64,000 bases of DNA from Scylla paramamosain (GCF_035594125.1 NC_087158.1:11169300-11233299), one strand, 5' to 3'; shown: positions 14,220 to 31,049, counted from the first letter of the stretch. Notes: a model not told the origin generated them from the letters alone. Program-made: numbers and translations.

Positions 14220-14300
14220 GTGTATTTATCTAGTTGTATTGTACAGGGCACAAGCCAAAGCTCATTTTGTCCTGTCTCCATAACCATATTTATCTAGTGT
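14220..14300 (-). mobile_element. Tail fragment of a CR1-like LINE
   Basis: GTATTTATCTAGTTGT followed by TTTTGTCCTGTCTCCATA resembles the reverse complement of the 3' end shared by the three CR1-like LINE copies in this window, which end CACAACTAGGTAAATAC. A GT run follows. It is only a short 3' remnant and the divergence is visible by eye. Confidence 0.45.
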
Positions 14301-14448
14301 GTGTGTGTGTGTACAGTGCATACATTGTCTTGATTACTCCTCCTCCACAGGTGATGTTAGCCTAGTATAAATAGATAGATAATCACAAGTTTGTATTGCC
14401 TGTATTCTCTATTACCTGGGAAAACAATGAAAGTTCACAATGAAGTGT

Positions 14449-14454
14449 TTTATT
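14449..14454 (-). promoter_or_regulatory. Candidate SRP54 polyadenylation signal
   Basis: TTTATT on the plus strand is AATAAA on the coding strand, about 186 nt after the SRP54 stop codon. The distance is reasonable for a short 3' UTR. No transcript evidence is available. Confidence 0.45.
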
Positions 14455-14639
14455 TTCAGAATATTTGTAATTAATTCATCAATGTCTAAATAATGTCCCT
14501 TCAATATACGAAACATCTAAAATATGGGTATATTTACTTATTGTAGAAAAACTCGTATGAAAACTAACCATGATATAAGGACCTTCATTTTACCTACCAC
14601 ACCATTATCACAAAGCAACGCAAGGAAAGGAAACAACGT

Positions 14640-16120
<1,481 letters not shown>

Positions 16121-17480
16121 GGCTATTATGCTGATTTTCCATGGAATGATTACTACTTCCATGTCAGACATATCTTTGTGTGCTGAGTGCATAACAGAGG
16201 TGATAGTGTCTGGCATGGAGATATACATTCCTCACTCTTTCTCTCACCTTAAACATTCCAAACCTTGATTTAACACAGCCTGTTCTCATGGTATACATGA
16301 TAGAAAGGTGGCCCACAAAAGCTACTTGAGCTTTCCATCAACTGAATCTCATGCACTTTATATTTCTGCCCATAATCATGCCAAGTCTGTTCTTCAACTA
16401 GCCAAAAAATTCCCTTCATGAACCCCTTAACAGCGGTGACCATCTATTTAGGTGCGAGCCGGCAGCTTGCTCGTGGCAGTGATCATCTATTAAGGCATAA
16501 TTTTTCGCACCTAGACTTTTGAATTCAGGCATCTCATTTTCCTCTCAGATGTTCTGGAGACGTGGCAACTAAATCACAGGGGAGACGAGTGATTCTCTCC
16601 CAGGATAGAAGTCTCAATTGTGATTCATGGAGCTATGGAGATGTCTAGCAACTCATGTGACATGCCAGGTGGAATGGGTGCTTTCTATATGGTTTTCCAC
16701 CACATATGCCACAATACAGCATCTCTGAGATCTTTGTGTGTGTGTGTTTGAGCATGATTATTATTATTATTATTGTTATACCCCAAACACTCACACACAC
16801 GCACCCACACACAAGTACCTATGTGCCTGTGGGCGTGCACATGAGCTGTGAGATGATAGTACATGCAGGTGAGAGACCTGCGTCTACATGAAAAACTGCC
16901 ACTGCTGACCCAGCTTCATCCATGTGACCCCTTTTTATGAGGGTCACAGTGGGCCTGGCACTGGGAATAACAGCAACAACCCTCTTGGGAAGTGAGGACA
17001 GACCAGGAGAGAAGCAAGGTATCTCTGGTGAATGGAGGTTGTGTGCTCAGTGACCTTCGCCTTTAAGACTAGTCAGTCCTATCAGCGTCTCTGTCAGTGC
17101 CTCGCAGAGGATTGACTCCGCGCCTCGTGACTGACTAAGACTAATATGTAATGTCCCATCTTCAGACTCAAGGAGTGTGGATGCTTGTCCTCATGGCATG
17201 CCAGGGGATGTTCCCTGTCAGTGCCTCAGTCACTGACCCCTCTGGGACCCTGGGGGATGGTTGGAGTGTATTATAAAACTGGACAGTGTGCAGTGAGCTA
17301 GTTTGACATCTGGGAGTAGAAGCATCCTGAGTGCCACACCAGTGGGCCGTGTGCATGGCAGCGCACCAATCCGAGAGGCACCTGGGGCACCGGACAACTC
17401 TACGGACGTTGAGTGCCATCCTTCACCAACGAACCTCGACAGAGACCAGTGGTGACCATCCCAACCAGTGTAGCCAATGA

Positions 17481-17851
17481 ATCGGAGCCCCAGTGCCCCT
17501 CCTGCACACCCCTGCTGGCACCTCTGCCCAGGGAAGGCAGTACAGTCAACAGTGGCAGACAGCTCTCTCACGTCCCAGTCATTGCAAGAGCAACATCATT
17601 GAGGGAGAGGTACCCCAGCTGAGCTAGTGACTCAGAGCCACAACAACCCTCCTGCATGCCTCTGCCAGCACCTCTGCCCAGGGAAGGCAATGCAGTTGAT
17701 GGTGGCGGACAGCTTGCTCATGTCCTGGCCATCATGGGAGCAACATCATCGAGGGAGAGGTAACCCAGCTGAGCCAGTGACCCAGAGCTACAATGCCCTT
17801 CCTGCATGCCCTTGCCAGCACCTCTACCCAGAGAAGGCAATAGCAAGGTGA
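17481..17851. repeat. 150-bp tandem repeat, about 2.5 copies
   Basis: Units at 17481-17630, 17631-17780 and a partial 17781-17851 share CCTCTGCCCAGGGAAGGCA and AGAGCAACATCAT-like blocks. The period is exactly 150 bp at the repeated CAGCTGAGCYAGTGA marker. The array sits inside the TTAA-flanked insertion and runs into a (GA)n array. Confidence 0.85.
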
Positions 17852-17854
17852 TAA

Positions 17855-18050
<196 letters not shown>

Positions 18051-18089
18051 CGTAGAGACACTGTAGAAAGGGTAAATAATGGTTCAATA

Positions 18090-20438
18090 CAAAATGCAAA
18101 GACACTAGAAATTGTAAGCTAAATGCTTGGAATAGATGGAAGAAGAGGAATATATTGATGCTAGAAATAGGTACGTTGAGATAATAAGAATGGAGAGAAG
18201 AAACTATGAAAGAGATATAATAAATAAGTGTATAAATGAACCAAAACTATTCTTTAGTCATATCAATGGGAAGAAGAAGGAAGATGTATCAAGATTGAAA
18301 GTTGAAGGAAAAATCTATGAGGATGCACAGGGCATGGCAGAGGTTATGAACAATAGTTTCAGATCTGTATTTACTGTGGAAGGGGAGTTTGATGCCGGAA
18401 GGGATAAGTTGGTGAGGAATATACTAAGTACAGTCCCAGTCAGTTATGAGGAAATATTTAAGATGATGGAAGAACTTGATGTAAACAAAGCAACTGGTCC
18501 AGATGGAGTATCAAACTGGATATTGAAGGAATGTAGAGCATAACTGGCTGATAAAATTCAGTCTAGTGGTGACATCACTAACACAGGGAAGAGTACCAAA
18601 AGATTGGAAGAGAGCAAATATTACACCAATATTCAAAGGAGGAAATAAGGAAAATCCACTAAATTATAGACCAGTGTCCTTGACTAGTGTTGTAGGAAAA
18701 CTATGCAAAAAAACAATAAAGGAAAGATGGATTGAACACTTGGAAAGAGATAAAGTTTTGGTAAATTGCCAATTTGGATTCAGAAGGGGAAGATCATGCT
18801 CCATGAACTTATTGTCCTTTTATTCAAGGGTAATCTATATTGTGCAGGAGAGGGACAGATGGGTGGATGGTGTCTACTTAGACTTGAAGAAAGCATTTGA
18901 CAAAGTACCACACTGAAGATTGCTATGGAAGATAAAACAAATTAGGGAAAAATTGCAGAAGACTGCTGGAGTGGGTGGGGGATTATCTGGATGATAGAAA
19001 GATAAGAACAGTAATACAAGACCAGAATTCATCTTGGCAGAAAGTAACTTGTGGTGTCCTACAGGGGTCAGTGTTGGGACCAATAATGTTTGTAATATAT
19101 GTGAATGACATACATGAAGAAATAGACAGTTATATGAACTTATTTGCTGATGATGCTAAGCTGATGAGAAGGGTAGAAAATGTAAATGACTGTATGGTAC
19201 TGCAAGATGATTTAAATAAGATAAATAGATGGAGTAAATCTTGGTAAATGGAATTTAATTTAAGTAAAGTAATTTGGTAAGAGTAAGAAAAGAATACAAT
19301 ATCATTATGATATGGATGGTGTGAAGTTACAGAAATCAAAGGAGAAAGTGGATTTGGGAGTAACAGTTACTGAAAATTTGACTCCAGACAGACACACTGA
19401 TAAAATTACTGGAGAGACGATGAATTTGTTAAAAAGAATAGGAAAGGCATTCTCACATTTAGATGAAGGAATGATAAAAAAGTTGTTGATTTCCATTATA
19501 AGACCAAGACTGGAATATGCGACAGTGGTGTGGTCTCCTCATATAAAGAGGAATATTATAGAATTAGAAAGAGTACAATGAGCAGTCACTAAGATGGTTC
19601 TGGAGTTGAGTAAGTCGACCTATGAAGAGAGATTAAGAATGTTGGAAATTCCTACCCTTGAAAATAAGAGAGAGAGGGGGCTTTAATAAACATCTATAGA
19701 ATGATAAATGGTATGGAAAATGTGGACAAAGAATGTTTTACAAATTTAGACACACTGAGTACAAGGGGACACTGTAAGAAGTTGAAGAAAGTTAACAGTA
19801 GAAGAGACATCAAAAAGTATAGTTTTCCTCACAAAAGTATGAACAAATGGAATGAATTCAGTGAAGACTGAGACTCAATACCATAACTGTCCATGCTTTT
19901 AAGACCAAACTGGATAGAAAAGGAGATGGGATACAGTAAAGCCCCTCTCATCCGGCATCCGAGTATCCGGCAGCTTCAAGTATCCGGCACATTTTTCCCC
20001 GAGCCTTAAAATCAATAAAAAATCAATGTGTACTCATAAAATCAATTAAAATTTCCGCGCAAGGCATACTTTGTCCCCTCGCCACCAGAGCGCACTGCTT
20101 TGCGCCACCTGCGGCCCACTGCACTGTGTTTACTCAGTGACTCAGTCCTGCGTGTGCACTGTTTATCGCCTGACGCCTTCATCATGCCTAAAGTTGTAAA
20201 AAAGAGGAAGTGTGTTGTGGCAGCGCGGGTGGCGACGCGCAGCACGGCGATCAGCTGATCTTTGTTATGGTAAGATGCGTGAGTGTAGGGTGGTGATTGT
20301 GGACATAATTTCACTTCTATTCAAGTATCTGGCAACTTCTGGTATCCGGCATGTCGGTGGTCCCGTTGATGCCGGATAAGAGGGATTTTACTGTACTATG
20401 AGATTACTCCCTCCCCTAAACCACAACTAGGTAAATAC

Positions 20439-20440
<2 letters not shown>
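18090..20440 (+). mobile_element. CR1-like LINE, copy 1 (decayed)
   Basis: Reading frames at 18136-18543, 18566-18916, 18975-19247 and 19312-19581 are successive parts of one reverse transcriptase. Motifs in order: KATGPDGVSNWILKEC, WKRANITPIFKGGN with LNYRPVSLTSVV, CQFGFRRGRSC, GVYLDLKKAFDKVPH (catalytic Asp), GVLQGSVLGPIMFVIYVND and LFADDAKLMRRV (catalytic box). RLEYATVVWSP follows. Stops and shifts separate the frames. The 3' end is CACAACTAGGTAAATACA followed by (CA)n, the same as in the copies at 40-41 kb and 51.8-53.6 kb. A MITE interrupts the 3' UTR. Confidence 0.87.
19934..20393. mobile_element. 460-bp pogo/Tigger-like MITE
   Basis: The ends are inverted repeats (CAGTAAAGCCCCTCTCATCC at left; the right end reads CAGTAAAATCCCTCTTATCC on the other strand) and TA flanks both sides (19932-19933 and 20394-20395). 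TATCCGGCA-type repeats occur subterminally. A short ATG frame at 20184 (MPKVVKKRKC) could be the residual start of a transposase, but it stops quickly. The host LINE sequence is continuous across the site. Confidence 0.85.
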
Positions 20441-20477
<37 letters not shown>

Positions 20478-20481
20478 AGAC

Positions 20482-20566
<85 letters not shown>

Positions 20567-20623
20567 AATGTTTGAAATAGTATTCGTTTGAGGGAAAAAA
20601 AAAAAAAAAAAAAAAAAAAAAAA
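20441..20623. repeat. (CA)n, (AG)n and poly-A arrays at a LINE tail
   Basis: CA (20441-20471), AG (about 20486-20564) and an A run (about 20595-20623) follow one another at the 3' end of the CR1-like LINE, as if the tail seeded successive microsatellites. Confidence 0.93.
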
Positions 20624-22186
20624 CAGGAAGAATTGTGTCTCAATGAAAAATAAGATGTGTTAGGACAAATTGTGTATATGTGGCTAAAACAGCAAAAGCA
20701 ATATAAATAAACCTCTCTTCACCAGGAATGTCTCCCTGTTGCACGGAGCCTCCCTGCAGCAAGGTGCATCACCATGCCTAGCAATCTTTCCTTCATTTTC
20801 TGACTGTAGGTTTTACCTCAGCTAACATACAGAAAATACAAGTTTATTTTCATTATCTCTATTACTAAATTATCATGCAGGAATAATTAGACATATAATA
20901 TCTTTTCATATTGAAAACTCTATTTTACCCCATATGTGGAGACCTTGAAGTTAAAATACACCACGCTGTTTAAGGGTTAAAAGAAAGTGTCAAAATCTTT
21001 CAAGATCTATCACCCCTTATGACTTCTGGTACCTAGCCAAAAACATCTCCAATAATTTTACTTCTTCATCTTTCCCTCCTTTATTTCAACCTGATGGCAC
21101 CAATGCTATCTCATCTATTCCTAAAGCTGAACTCTTCTCAAATTTCTGCTAAAAACTCTACCTTGGATGATTCAGGGCTTCCTCCCTCTCCTCCACCCTC
21201 TGACTACTTCATGCTACCCATTAAGATCCTTTGAAGTGATATTTTCCATGCCCTTGCTGCCCTTAACCCTTGGAAGGTTTATGGACCTGATGGGGTCCCT
21301 CCTATTGTTCTCCAAAACTGTGCCTCCGTGCTTGCACTTGCTTCTGACTCTAACTCTGTCTATCAACATCTACCTTCCCTTCCTGCTGAAAGTTTGCCTA
21401 CAATCAGCTTGTTCCTAAAAAGCGTGACCATTCTAATCCCTCAAACTAACATTCTATTGCTTTAGTTTCCTGCCTCTCTAAAGTTTTTTAATCTATCCTC
21501 AACAGGAAGATTCTTAAACATCTATCACTTTACAACCTTCTATCTGATTGCTAGTATGGGTTCCATCAAGGCCGCTCTACGGGTGATCTTCTGGCTTTCC
21601 TTACTGAGTCTTGGTCATCCTCTTTTAGAGATTTTGGTGAAACTTTTGCTGTTGCCTTGGACATATCAAAAGCTTTTGATAGAGTCTGGCACAAAGCTTT
21701 GATTTCCAAACTACTGTCCTATGGCTTCTATCCTTCTCTCTGTAACTTCATCTCAAGTTTCCTCTCTGACTGTTCGCATCTACTGCTGCTGTGGTAGATG
21801 GTCACTGTTCTTCTCCTAAGTCTACTAACACTGGGGTTCTGTCCTGTCTCCCACTATTCCTATTATTCATGAATGACCTTCTAAACCAAACTTCTTATCC
21901 ACTAGTACACTGATGATATCACCCTGCACTTTTCCATGTCTTTTCATAGACATTCCTCAGGAAGTCAACAGCTCATGCAGGGAAGCCACAGAACACCTGA
22001 CATCTGATCTCTCTAAAATTTCTGATTGAGGCAGAGCAAACTTAATATTGTTCAATGCCTCAAAAACTCAATTCCTCCATCTATCAACTCAACACAACCT
22101 TCCAAATAACTATCTCCTCTTCTTCAGTGACATCCAAATGTTCCTCTCTTCTACACTGAATATCCTTGGTCAATCATTTACTTATA

Positions 22187-23434
<1,248 letters not shown>

Positions 23435-24497
23435 TAATCTAAACTGAAAACTTCACATCTCATGTCTCTCTAAAACAGCTTCAACAAAGTTAGGCATTCT
23501 GAGTCAGTTTTTCTCACCGCCCAGCTGCTAACTCTGTACAGGGGCTTTATCTGTCCATGTATGGAGTATATTTCACATGTTTGGGGGATTCCACTCATAC
23601 CACCATTGCAGACACCGTGGAATCAAAAGGTTTTCATTTTATCAACTCTCCTCTAACTGACTGTCTTCAGTTCTCTCTCATCACTGCAAAGTTGCATCTC
23701 TTGCTATCTTCTATCACCACTTTCATGCTAACTGCTCTTCTGATCTTGTTAACTGCATGCCCCCTCTCCTCCTATGGCCTTGTTGCACAAGACTTTCTTC
23801 TTTCTCTCACCACTATTCTGTTCATCTCTTTAATACAAGAGTTAAACAGTATTCTCAATCATTCATCCCTTTCTCTAGTAAACTCTGGAACTCCCTGCCA
23901 GCTTCTGTATTTCCTCTTTCCTATGACTTGGACTCTTTCAAGAGGGAGATTTCAAGACACTTATCCTCTGATTTTTTTTTATCATTCTTTCAGACATCTG
24001 AATGGGAACTAGCAATAAGTGTGCCTTTTATTTTTGTTACCCTTGGGGAAAAAAAAAAAACATCATTCATAAATTCATAGCTGCTCTTCATTCATACTAA
24101 CCATGTGCTAACATTCTTCCTTGCTCCAAAATGGATCCTTCTTGCATCTGTAACACTCTTCACAGTCTTCATCTATGTTATTTCTTGTCTTTCCCTAGGT
24201 TTATAACTGTTATATCAGATCCAGCTATTCTTTTCTCTGTATTCAGTTCCCAAATCATCATTATTCTATTTGCTCTGCTCAATCTATGCTATATAACAAC
24301 CATTTTTAAACTGTAAATCCCCCGGGTATGACATCAACTTTTCAAGCAATTTTCTGCCACATGGCAGTAAGAGAGAGAAAATTTAATATAATGGTATAGA
24401 CTTGATAAAAAGTATATGTCTTCCTATAACTATCTGAGGAAATGAGCCCTATTTATTGTATACCTCCTTTTATGGCAAAAAATAAACTGAAAGCTTA

Positions 24498-24734
<237 letters not shown>

Positions 24735-25229
24735 TCATGCATCAGTTTTCTTTCTGTTTTTTTGTTAGTTATTACAAATACATATTGTTAGTTTTTTATG
24801 TCATGTGAATACACATGATTAATGAGTACAATATATAATGATGGAAGTAAAAGTAAATAAGAGTAAACTTACTTATTATGAAACAATATTGTAGTATTCA
24901 CTCAGAAGAAATGAACTCAGGCCTATTTGCTATTTCAATCTATCTATGACTGATATCTCTTCTAGAAAATTCCACTCAGGGGCTATGATAGGATTCTATA
25001 CACAGGACAGCAGCCAATAGTTTCACAATGGAATTTTTCACAGTAAAGTAGTAAAGTACAGTTTAAAGCTCCCTCCTTAGGAAACAAAAGGAGGTGACAC
25101 TTTTCAGCATTAGCCAATGACTGTGCCATAGAATGGGCAATATTGGAATCTCAGTGATGTCTATGCCGCGATAAGTGGCTTATAGTCTCCATGTGATGCA
25201 CAACCATAACATATTTTGACATTAATTAT

Positions 25230-25870
25230 GCCATTATTTAGTTACCTCCTACTCTTATTGTGCCTAAGGCGACCACAAACAAGGACAAATGCAAGAGAGT
25301 GATAACTTTGTACAAAGCTGGCCGCAATCTTCCATTTATTATGAATCAAACAGAGTTAAGACTAAGGACAGAGAACCAATAAGTGAAGAGGTTCAAAGAC
25401 AGTTGAGAGGCCACTGTATCCATCCACTTCTAACCTGGCAGGCCTTATAAGACAATCTTGAAGAATGGCACTGATTACCAGGCCAGTCAGCAAGGATCCA
25501 AGACTGACAGCATAGGATTCAAAAGAAGAAATTCAATTACTGGTTAATGTGTCTCTCAGAAGTGTGTAGCAGCTGCTTCACAAGGACTTGGGCTATGAAA
25601 GTTATTATGCTCCTAAGAAACCATTGTTAAATGCACTACAGAAGGCCAGAGTCAAGTTTTCTGAGAAATATCTACATTAGCATGAGGAACAATTGAAAAC
25701 TACTTTGGAGTGATGAAGTAACTTTTACTCTCACTAGTATGCCTTCATCACACAGATACCATAGACATGGCAATATTAATAATTGGATTCTAAGTACACC
25801 ACAAAGTTCATAACAAATCTCACTTATGGTATGGGATTGTTTTACATATGGATTCTCTTCATAAACTCCA
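25230..25870 (+). pseudogene. Relic of a Tc1-like transposase
   Basis: Translating across stops and shifts gives recognisable Tc1-family pieces: an N-terminal helix-turn-helix stretch near 25285-25350 (RVITLYKAGRNLPF), a GRP-like linker near 25437, the stretch LHKDLGYESYYAPKKPL near 25573-25625, TTLWSDEVTFTL near 25700-25735 (the second catalytic Asp region) and MVWDCF near 25830. The frame is thoroughly decayed and no inverted repeats were located. Confidence 0.65.
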
Positions 25871-25904
25871 GGTAATGGTGTTTATTAGTGATTCTGTCTT
25901 AATT

Positions 25905-26210
25905 ATCTGTTGATCTATTTCCTTAACATCTTGTTCCTTCCAGGAGCATCCACCAACAGGGCTACAGCAGAAGAGTACCTCTCCCTCTCTAGGCATTCAT
26001 TACTCATTTGTTCAAGAGCCTGTTCTCTACCAACACTTCTGCAACAACACATATACTCCTTTACCTTATCCTTCCATCTTTCAAATGGCTTTTCTCTCTT
26101 ATTAGTACCTTTAACTTCACTTGCATACAATTTCCAACAAACTCTTTCCTCTTCATCCTCTTAATATGGCCATCCCATCTTTGCACCTGCACATCTTGTA
26201 GTGAGTGAAG
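25905..26210 (-). pseudogene. C-terminal fragment of a LINE-type polyprotein
   Basis: Read on the minus strand, RWDGHIKRMKRKEFVGN leads to FERWKDKVKEYMCC, SVGREQALEQMSNECLERER and VDAPGRNKMLRK. This RWxGHxxRM ... RWKDxVKEYM arrangement is typical of the region downstream of the reverse transcriptase in some arthropod LINEs. The fragment is short and frameshifted. Confidence 0.5.
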
Positions 26211-27378
26211 CTGTGGTTAAATGACTGTAAGGTTCCCTTTTTTGTGACTGGCTCAGATATCCATCTGACTACTAGTATAAATTGGGTTTGGTCACAGCTG
26301 GTCTCTTCTAGAAGTGAGAGTTGCTGTCCTGTACCATATCATATGCCATACTTTGTTCCTTTTCTCTGTCTTCTAAATTGCACTCAAAGGTGGTGCTGGG
26401 CTGACAGCCAGCTCTCCATAGCCTTTCTCTCCTATTATCTAAGTGGTGATTGGGATTCACATGTGCAGCATTGATTTGCTTTTTGAAGGCATTTTTTTTT
26501 TTTTTTGGGGGGGGAGGGTAGGGATAAACAGATAAATTCATTTGTAAGAAGTACTCAAAGTTGCCTCGGGCTCCTGAGGAAACTATATGTCATAATATTC
26601 CCAATGACATGAATTCCTAGGTTGTGTGGGAGCACCTTGAACTTAACTTGAAGCACTTCAGCCTCAAGAGCATGAGGCTCCCTTGATAGAGGGTAAAATT
26701 AATTAAGCTTTATTCCAAGAAAATGCTAGCATATTAGGATATGGATGGATGAGTTACAGGTCAGTAAGTTTTATACTGGGCCTACAATATGTAAGTTTAT
26801 TGGCTTCCTGCAGCTTTCCTTATGTTCATGCTTTTTATGTTCTTATGCACTCTTCTTATGTTCTTTCTACTTAGCTGTGTGGTATGGACACAACAAACAC
26901 CTGTCTATCTGCAAAACCTTACCTCCAATGTATATCAACTTGTTTGACTCATTTTTGGACAAAAATGGTGAAATGAGATATTTGCTCCAAAAAAAATCAA
27001 CCAATGTTCTGGCAATATTTCAGAGATAAAGTTTTAGTATTCTGTGCCATTTTTAAAGCCTCTAGGGGGTATTTAAAGGGACATGTGCTTTGTAGCAGCA
27101 TTTAAAGTTGCACTCTGAGGCATAGGAAACATGTATGTTTTCATGTTTTTTTTTCCAATTATTTTATTTTATTTATTTATTTATTTTTTTTATTTTCTAT
27201 CTTGCGAAACACGGCATCTATCTGAACAGCTGCTGGCGTCCCCTCACTGTCTCAGGGTCAGGCCTACACCTACCAGTACTAGTGTTCCTGAGGACTTCCA
27301 AGTGAGAGGTGGGTGTAGCACCTTGCTCTAACACAATTTTCATTATTCTTACTTCTGAGCATTTACATTCGGCCTCGT

Positions 27379-27880
27379 CATGCCAAGAACAAGTCCCTTA
27401 TTTAAGAAGAGGAAGGAAGCCTGTGTCAAGGCAAGTGCACACCACTGAAAAAATGAAAATCAGCAAGAAACAGGCGCAATGCATTATCACCAACACCAGC
27501 AGGCTTAGCTCCTTGTACAAGTGCTAAAAAGCAGAATAGGTTTCTCACACACTCATTCGAATTTCCAGACTGCAGTAGCAAAAACTGAAACACCACCAAG
27601 CCATTGAGAGATGAAGATATTCTTCTCCCTCCTATCTGAGCAGCTGGAATCAGTGAAAAGTGTATACTCAGCTTACATCAGATGAAATGATAAAAAGATG
27701 TCTGCAGGCATTCACACAGAACCCAAATGAGTCCTTCCACAGCCACATATGGCTACACTGCCTGAAGCACCTCAGAGCTACAAAAAGAAAGCTCGACTTT
27801 GTAGTAGCTGTGGTGATGATGGAGTACAACAGTGGTTATGTCATCTCCATCGCTGACTTGGACTGCCATACACCTCCATA
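27379..27880 (+). pseudogene. Fragment resembling a Mutator-like transposase-domain protein
   Basis: Around 27379 a frame starts MPRTSPLFKKRKE and soon stops. Farther on (27660-27860) VYTQLTSDEMIKRCLQAFTQ is followed by NPNESFHSHIWLHCLKHLRA and VVMMEYNSGY. The TQNxNESxHSxIW motif followed by an xxVAxxxxxxNxG stretch is a signature I associate with Mutator-like transposase-domain proteins of arthropods. That identification is from memory and moderate. A 40-bp A run (27927-27966) follows. Confidence 0.45.
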
Positions 27881-27924
27881 CTTCACATGGCCCTCAAGAA
27901 GAAGGACAACAGGATGGACAGGCC

Positions 27925-27967
<43 letters not shown>

Positions 27968-28116
27968 GGCTCTAGAGATAACTCGTTTACTAGCCTCAAA
28001 ACTTCTGCTTGATTGGAGCACAACACTGTGGAAACTCTCACCTTTGAAACCCATTTTCTCGAGACCAACTATTTTAACTTTCTATTTTAATAACTCAGCT
28101 CATTTTTAACCAATTA

Positions 28117-28730
28117 CCTTCATTCTGAGACGTCTCCACCAATTTTTCTCACCACCCCAGCTGCTAACTCTATACAAGGGTCTTATCTGTCCATGTATGG
28201 GAGGTTCCACTCATACTGCTCTTCTAGACAGGGTGGAATCAAAAGCTTTTCGTCTCATCAACTCCTCTCCTCTAACTGACTGTCTTCAGCCTCTCTCACT
28301 GCCGCAATGTTGCATCTCTAGCTGTCTTCTACCGCTATTTTCATGCTAACTGCTCTTCTGATCTTGCTAACTGTATGCCTCCCCTCCTCCTGTGGCCTCG
28401 CTGCACAAGACTTTCTTCTTTCTCTCACCCCAATTCTGTCCACCTCTCTAATGCAAGAGTTAACCAGTATTCTCAATCATTCATCCCTTTCTCTGGTAAA
28501 CTCTGGAACTCCCTGCCTGCTTCTGTATTTCCACCTTCCTATGACTTGAATTCCTTCAAGAGGGAGGTTTCAAGACGCTTATTCATCAATTTTTGACTAC
28601 TGCTTTGACCCTTTTATGGGACTGGCATTTCAGTGGGCATTTTTTTTTATTAGATTTTTGTTACCCTTGGCCAGTGTCCATCCTACATAAAAAAAATAAA
28701 AATAAAATAAATAAATAAATAAATAATCAC
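28117..28730 (+). mobile_element. Jockey/BS-like LINE copy C, short 3' fragment
   Basis: The 3' end of the LINE starts near GAGACGTCTCCACC and includes the C-terminal frame ending RRLFINF (28375-28596) and the conserved 3' UTR. It ends in an impure (TAAA)n tail to about 28730. It is 5'-truncated and non-functional. Confidence 0.85.
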
Positions 28731-29608
28731 CATTTAATATTCTACATCTTAGTCTGATTGGACTTTTTATTTTGCCAAATCTTTCAGTTAAATTTTCCCC
28801 TAATTTCTCACTTTTTTGACAAAATAAAAAAACACACGTTTACAATTTTACTAAAAATTGCACAAGCAAATAAAATAAAAAAAAGTCTGATAAAAATCTA
28901 AAATATCCATTCTAGTTTTAATCAGATGAAATTTTAAGCAATTTTGGAGTCATAATTACATCATTCTTGATATGCTAGGACTAAATTACCTGTTTTTTTG
29001 GGGGGTTTTTAATTTTCTTTTTTTCTTTAACAGTTATTGCCATCATATTGGGACAGTTTAAGTTGATCATCAAGACACACTTACATTAAAAATTTCAAAA
29101 TGATTGAATGAGTTTTAGTGAAAATGGCTAAAAAAGCTGATATACCCTCTTAAGAGAATGCAAAGAAGAGGAATGCTTATGAATAGTAATTTCACTAGTG
29201 ACTTGATTTATTTACAGTTCACCCTGATAATTAAAAAGTATGTTATTTTTTCAGAAGGCAATAACACGTTCCACACCTACCGTACTGGGACAACTGTTAT
29301 CATATCAAGTCCATATGACAAGTCTTCAGGCCAGTTATATTAGCAACAACTATAGTGCTCTGTGGCTGATAGAGGTGAGATATCTTAATGTCATGGAAAA
29401 ATAAAGCCAGCAGTGTTCACACCAGCTATCATTTCACACCACAACTAACCTAATTTAACACCATAACTAAGTTTATCTCAAGCAAATGTGTCAAAGATTT
29501 TTCCATTGTCAACAACGAGCTTCAAAAGTGACCAGATAAACTAGAGATGTACGTCAAATGGGAATGTTATGGAAACATACATATCTCCAAGAGCCTCATA
29601 GAAAACTA

Positions 29609-30131
29609 CAGTAAACCCTCAGTAAAATGAACCCTGTTAAAGCAAAATTCGCATTTATCAAATGTTCAGTCAGCAGCGGCAGCGGCAGGGGTGGGAAGGA
29701 GGGAGGGAAAGTGTGGGTGGTGGTGGTGGTGGTGGTGAGCAAACAATGCATCCATGCACACTGCCTCTACCTCAGTCTCACAGCAGTTGAAGTGGGAGGT
29801 TGTTACACTTGTATGTATGTATGTATGCATGCATAGTATGTATGTATTTTGTTTGTTTGTAATGTATTCTTGTTTACTTAAGCACAGTAAAACATTTTCC
29901 CACAAGATTTTTTTGTTTTGTTTATACCAAATAAAGTATATGGTGTATAATTTACATCCAATGCATGAATTGCCAAAATTTATGTTATTTGAGATTAATT
30001 TTTGTATACTGAACTTCACCCTCATGTACCAAAAGAAGTTCGGTGTGTGATGGAATCCGACTGCTGTTTTTTTTTTCCCTTTATTGTCAGTGATTTTCTC
30101 CCAATTAGATCAATATACTGAGGGTTTACTG
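29609..30131. mobile_element. 523-bp MITE with perfect 16-bp inverted repeats
   Basis: It begins CAGTAAACCCTCAGTA and ends with the exact inverse TACTGAGGGTTTACTG. TA flanks both sides (29607-29608 and 30132-30133). The ends and target duplication fit a pogo/Tigger-like (Tc1/mariner superfamily) MITE. It contains a GTG trinucleotide run near 29716 and a GTAT run near 29814. No transposase was recognised. Confidence 0.9.
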
Positions 30132-30499
30132 TATCTCACTAATCAGGCAGGTCTGACTGTTGCTCACAACTGGACTTGTCCAGATGACCCAAGCCAGGTA
30201 CTCTAAGCACTTGTCCACAGTTGACTTAAGCCAGGTACTATTTGCCAATCACCTATAGAAACCTAACAACCTCTATGCTGTCTTATATTCTTTCTCTATC
30301 TTCTATATTCTATCCAAGCTTGGTACAATCACCTATTTCAATATTTTTCATTTCTACTAACCTCTGCAAATTTCCAAAACCTAGGCTTCCTTTATTACCT
30401 CATGTCTTACCTTTATCACTTGTCTCTTATTGCATACATATTTCTGCACAAATAACCTTTTTGTTTTAGGCTTAAGCTGCACTAATCACTTCGTCATCA

Positions 30500-30718
<219 letters not shown>

Positions 30719-31049
30719 CTAAAAATAATGGGTTGACAGCAATTGTGTAGATCTAGAAATGAAATGCCTAAAGTGACCATGACATATGGTTCATCTATAC
30801 CCTAAAAAATGGTGACTGAAGGTGGTAAAGAATGCTTTGACATTTTCTTTTTTATATGAAGGACTCTGCACAAGGGTAACAAAAAAGGTTAAAGAAAGCT
30901 AACAAAAAATACTAAAGAATAGCCTGCCTGAAGTCCCAGTTCTTAAAGAGTCTAAAGGAATATCCTAAATTTATGAGGTGTGATAGGAAGTAAGAATGCT
31001 GCCACCATATTCCCTGCACATTGTAAGAGACATTGTAAGAGATGAGAAA

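Noticed and set aside
17168..17622. Overlapping 70-110-codon frames on both strands around the 150-bp repeat
   Set aside because: They follow the tandem repeat and higher G+C content, lack known motifs, and do not persist across repeat units.
20184..20260. Short ATG frame MPKVVKKRKC in the 460-bp MITE as a gene
   Set aside because: It is too short and quickly closed; at most a remnant of a transposase start.
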